From contig NZ_FZOW01000011.1 in NCBI RefSeq assembly GCF_900188125.1, positions 62,001 through 126,000 on the forward strand: a stretch of 64,000 nucleotides of DNA. The letters are read 5' to 3'. The notes beneath the pieces are model-generated. The model ran no database searches. It worked only from the letters and a program-made list of their open reading frames with translations, and was not told the origin of the DNA. Shown one piece after another: positions 63,123-64,000 of this stretch (positions within the stretch are counted from its first letter, which is position 1; each line of letters starts with the position of its first letter). The stretch is from Rhodococcoides kyotonense. Its GTDB lineage: Bacteria; Actinomycetota; Actinomycetes; Mycobacteriales; Mycobacteriaceae. Made by a program: the position numbers and the translations under genes.

Positions 63123-63140
63123 GTTTCGGTGGACCGAAAC
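63123..63140. promoter_or_regulatory. perfect palindrome in the divergent promoter
   Basis: GTTTCGGT-GG-ACCGAAAC, perfect 8-bp arms, lies about 70 bp upstream of both the deazaflavin-type gene and the divergent small membrane protein gene. TATACC (63151-63156) is the likely -10 for the latter, with the palindrome at its -35. An operator of an unidentified regulator. Confidence 0.65.
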
Positions 63141-63194
63141 CTTGCGTGCGTATACCCTGAAGCAAGTACGCAGCAGCGCCGAATGGAGCAGATC

Positions 63195-63443
63195 ATGACC
63201 TACGCGATCCCGAGGATCCCCACTCGTCAGCGTTCCACCGTGCACACCGTCGACATCGCAGGTACCGCGTGGCCGGTGTACAAGGTCGAAGCCCTGGTTC
63301 TCGGATTGATCGTGTTCGTCGGCACGCTCGCGCTCACCATGACTTTGCAGGTCGCCGTTCTCGGCGCCGCAGCCGCAACCGTCGCAGCGTGGTGGACGCT
63401 GAAGCTGGTCGAATACCGTTCGACAGTCGAACACCGCGACTGA
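63195..63443 (+). CDS. small membrane protein
   Basis: An 82-residue protein with two adjoining hydrophobic helices ([19 protein letters not shown] and [20 protein letters not shown]) after a basic, polar N terminus ([17 protein letters not shown]). I chose the ATG at 63195 with GGAG 8 nt upstream; an ATG at 63183 in frame lies before that site. The function is unknown. It is divergent from the F420-type gene and shares its palindrome, so the two may be controlled together. Confidence 0.7.
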   Translation: MTYAIPRIPTRQRSTVHTVDIAGTAWPVYKVEALVLGLIVFVGTLALTMTLQVAVLGAAAATVAAWWTLKLVEYRSTVEHRD

Positions 63444-63452
63444 CTGCACACG

Positions 63453-63492
63453 ATCGGCCGGTATCGACGGGATTCCGTCGATACCGGCCGAT
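63453..63492. terminator. bidirectional hairpin between the small membrane protein gene and dnaE
   Basis: Perfect 18-bp arms (atcggccggtatcgacgg and its complement) around a GATT loop, in the 73-bp space between two convergent genes. Very stable, no T-tract. Terminates both transcripts. Confidence 0.82.
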
Positions 63493-63516
63493 ATCGTGCA
63501 ACGGCTCTCGGTCCTA

Positions 63517-64000
63517 CTAACCGGCCAGGCAGCCCGGACCCAACAGAGCCTTCAAATCCCCCATCAACGCCGACGTCGGCGTGACGCGCAAGCTGTCGTC
63601 GAGTTTGAGCGCAGTCACCTTGTCGCCGCTGACGAGACGCAGGTGAACGTCCGATGTTCCGGGGTGGCTCATCAACACCTTCTTGAGCGCACCCACTTTG
63701 TCGGCAGTGCACAGACGCGTCGGCAACAGCACCGCCAGCGGCTTCGCGACACCGACTGCCGAAAGATCGGGCACGGCAAGGTCGTTCGCGATGAGTGAGA
63801 TGCGGTCGTCGCGAACGGACACGCGACCTTTCACCAACACGACGGAGTCCTCGGTGACATCCGCGCCGAACACCGAGTACGACTGAGGGAAGAACAACAC
63901 CTCGATACCGCCGACGAGGTCTTCGAGTTGGGCAGACGCCCACGTCAACCCGTTCTTGTTGATACGACGGTTCACCGACGCCAGAATGCCGCCGATGGTC
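63517..64000 (-). CDS. dnaE: DNA polymerase III alpha subunit, C-terminal part (gene continues beyond the window)
   Basis: The last 160 residues of the replicative polymerase. The visible part begins with [38 protein letters not shown], the OB-fold domain of DnaE near its C terminus, and ends in the tail domain ([24 protein letters not shown]). The reading frame is open to the window edge, so the catalytic parts lie outside. In M. tuberculosis dnaE1 lies a few genes from ilvA, consistent with the synteny. The RINKNG sequence varies from the common RxTKKG. Confidence 0.93.
   Translation of the reverse strand, partial: TIGGILASVNRRINKNGLTWASAQLEDLVGGIEVLFFPQSYSVFGADVTEDSVVLVKGRVSVRDDRISLIANDLAVPDLSAVGVAKPLAVLLPTRLCTADKVGALKKVLMSHPGTSDVHLRLVSGDKVTALKLDDSLRVTPTSALMGDLKALLGPGCLAG

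Overview
The window is high-GC DNA from a mycolic-acid-containing actinobacterium of the order Mycobacteriales, most likely Rhodococcus or a close relative. The evidence is the gene order, an Ag85-type mycolyltransferase-like esterase, a SecA2, a BsaP next to bioB, a PriA-type hisA and many GTG starts. From memory, the order runs parallel to the Mycobacterium tuberculosis stretch from dnaE1 to tesB1 (dnaE, ilvA, treZ/Y/X, acyltransferase, bioB, nadABC, hisDCB-H-A-impA-F-I, peroxiredoxin, trpE-C-B-A, lgt, pyk, tesB). Here it is read in reverse and carries several local insertions.

Layout. 1-830: end of a membrane protein, a small unknown gene and a DNA deaminated-base glycosylase. 828-9349: tesB, pyk, gltD and gltB, all on the minus strand. 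9622-16874: a TM2 protein with a tyrosine/glutamine-rich tail, then lgt and the trp genes (trpA, trpB, trpC, a Trp-associated membrane protein, trpE). 16931-18236: peroxiredoxin, a MarR regulator and a tandem-repeat block. 18264-26157: a histidine operon whose genes mostly overlap by 4 bp and which includes an MFS transporter and a small membrane protein. 26218-31364: DinB-like protein, mycolyltransferase-like esterase, SRPBCC protein, RhtB exporter, YchJ-like protein, a DUF5997/LysR divergent pair and an S4 RNA-binding protein. 31376-35727: nadABC with the divergent NrtR-type regulator and its operator. 35807-38320: DUF2567, bsaP and bioB, with the divergent TetR regulator BioQ and two operators. 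38317-42461: secA2, a rhomboid-like protein and msrB-msrA. 42573-48648: antiporter, a second copy of the dispersed repeat, an aminoglycoside-phosphotransferase-like gene remnant, a DUF3089 lipase, a MerR module and an MFS/MarR pair. 48740-57231: SGNH acyltransferase and treX-treY-treZ. 57270-64000: drug exporter/TetR pair, ilvA, poxB with a deazaflavin-type oxidoreductase, a small membrane protein and the 3' part of dnaE.

How the genes work together. Most of the window is core anabolism: glutamate (GltBD), tryptophan, histidine, NAD, biotin, isoleucine entry (IlvA) and trehalose from glycogen (TreX debranches, TreY isomerises, TreZ releases trehalose). Dedicated local regulators sit next to their targets with visible palindromes (NrtR, BioQ, MerR, TetR). 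No trpF is seen in the trp cluster, which fits the PriA-type HisA serving both pathways.

No rRNA, tRNA, CRISPR array, prophage or insertion sequence was seen, and no gap of more than 300 bp lacks a gene. I did not find a clear new multi-gene system. The least explained items are the dispersed palindromic repeat (18046-18236 and 44184-44239), the remnant beside its second copy, a recurrent promoter-to-start-codon geometry that predicts leaderless mRNAs, and the MerR two-gene module.
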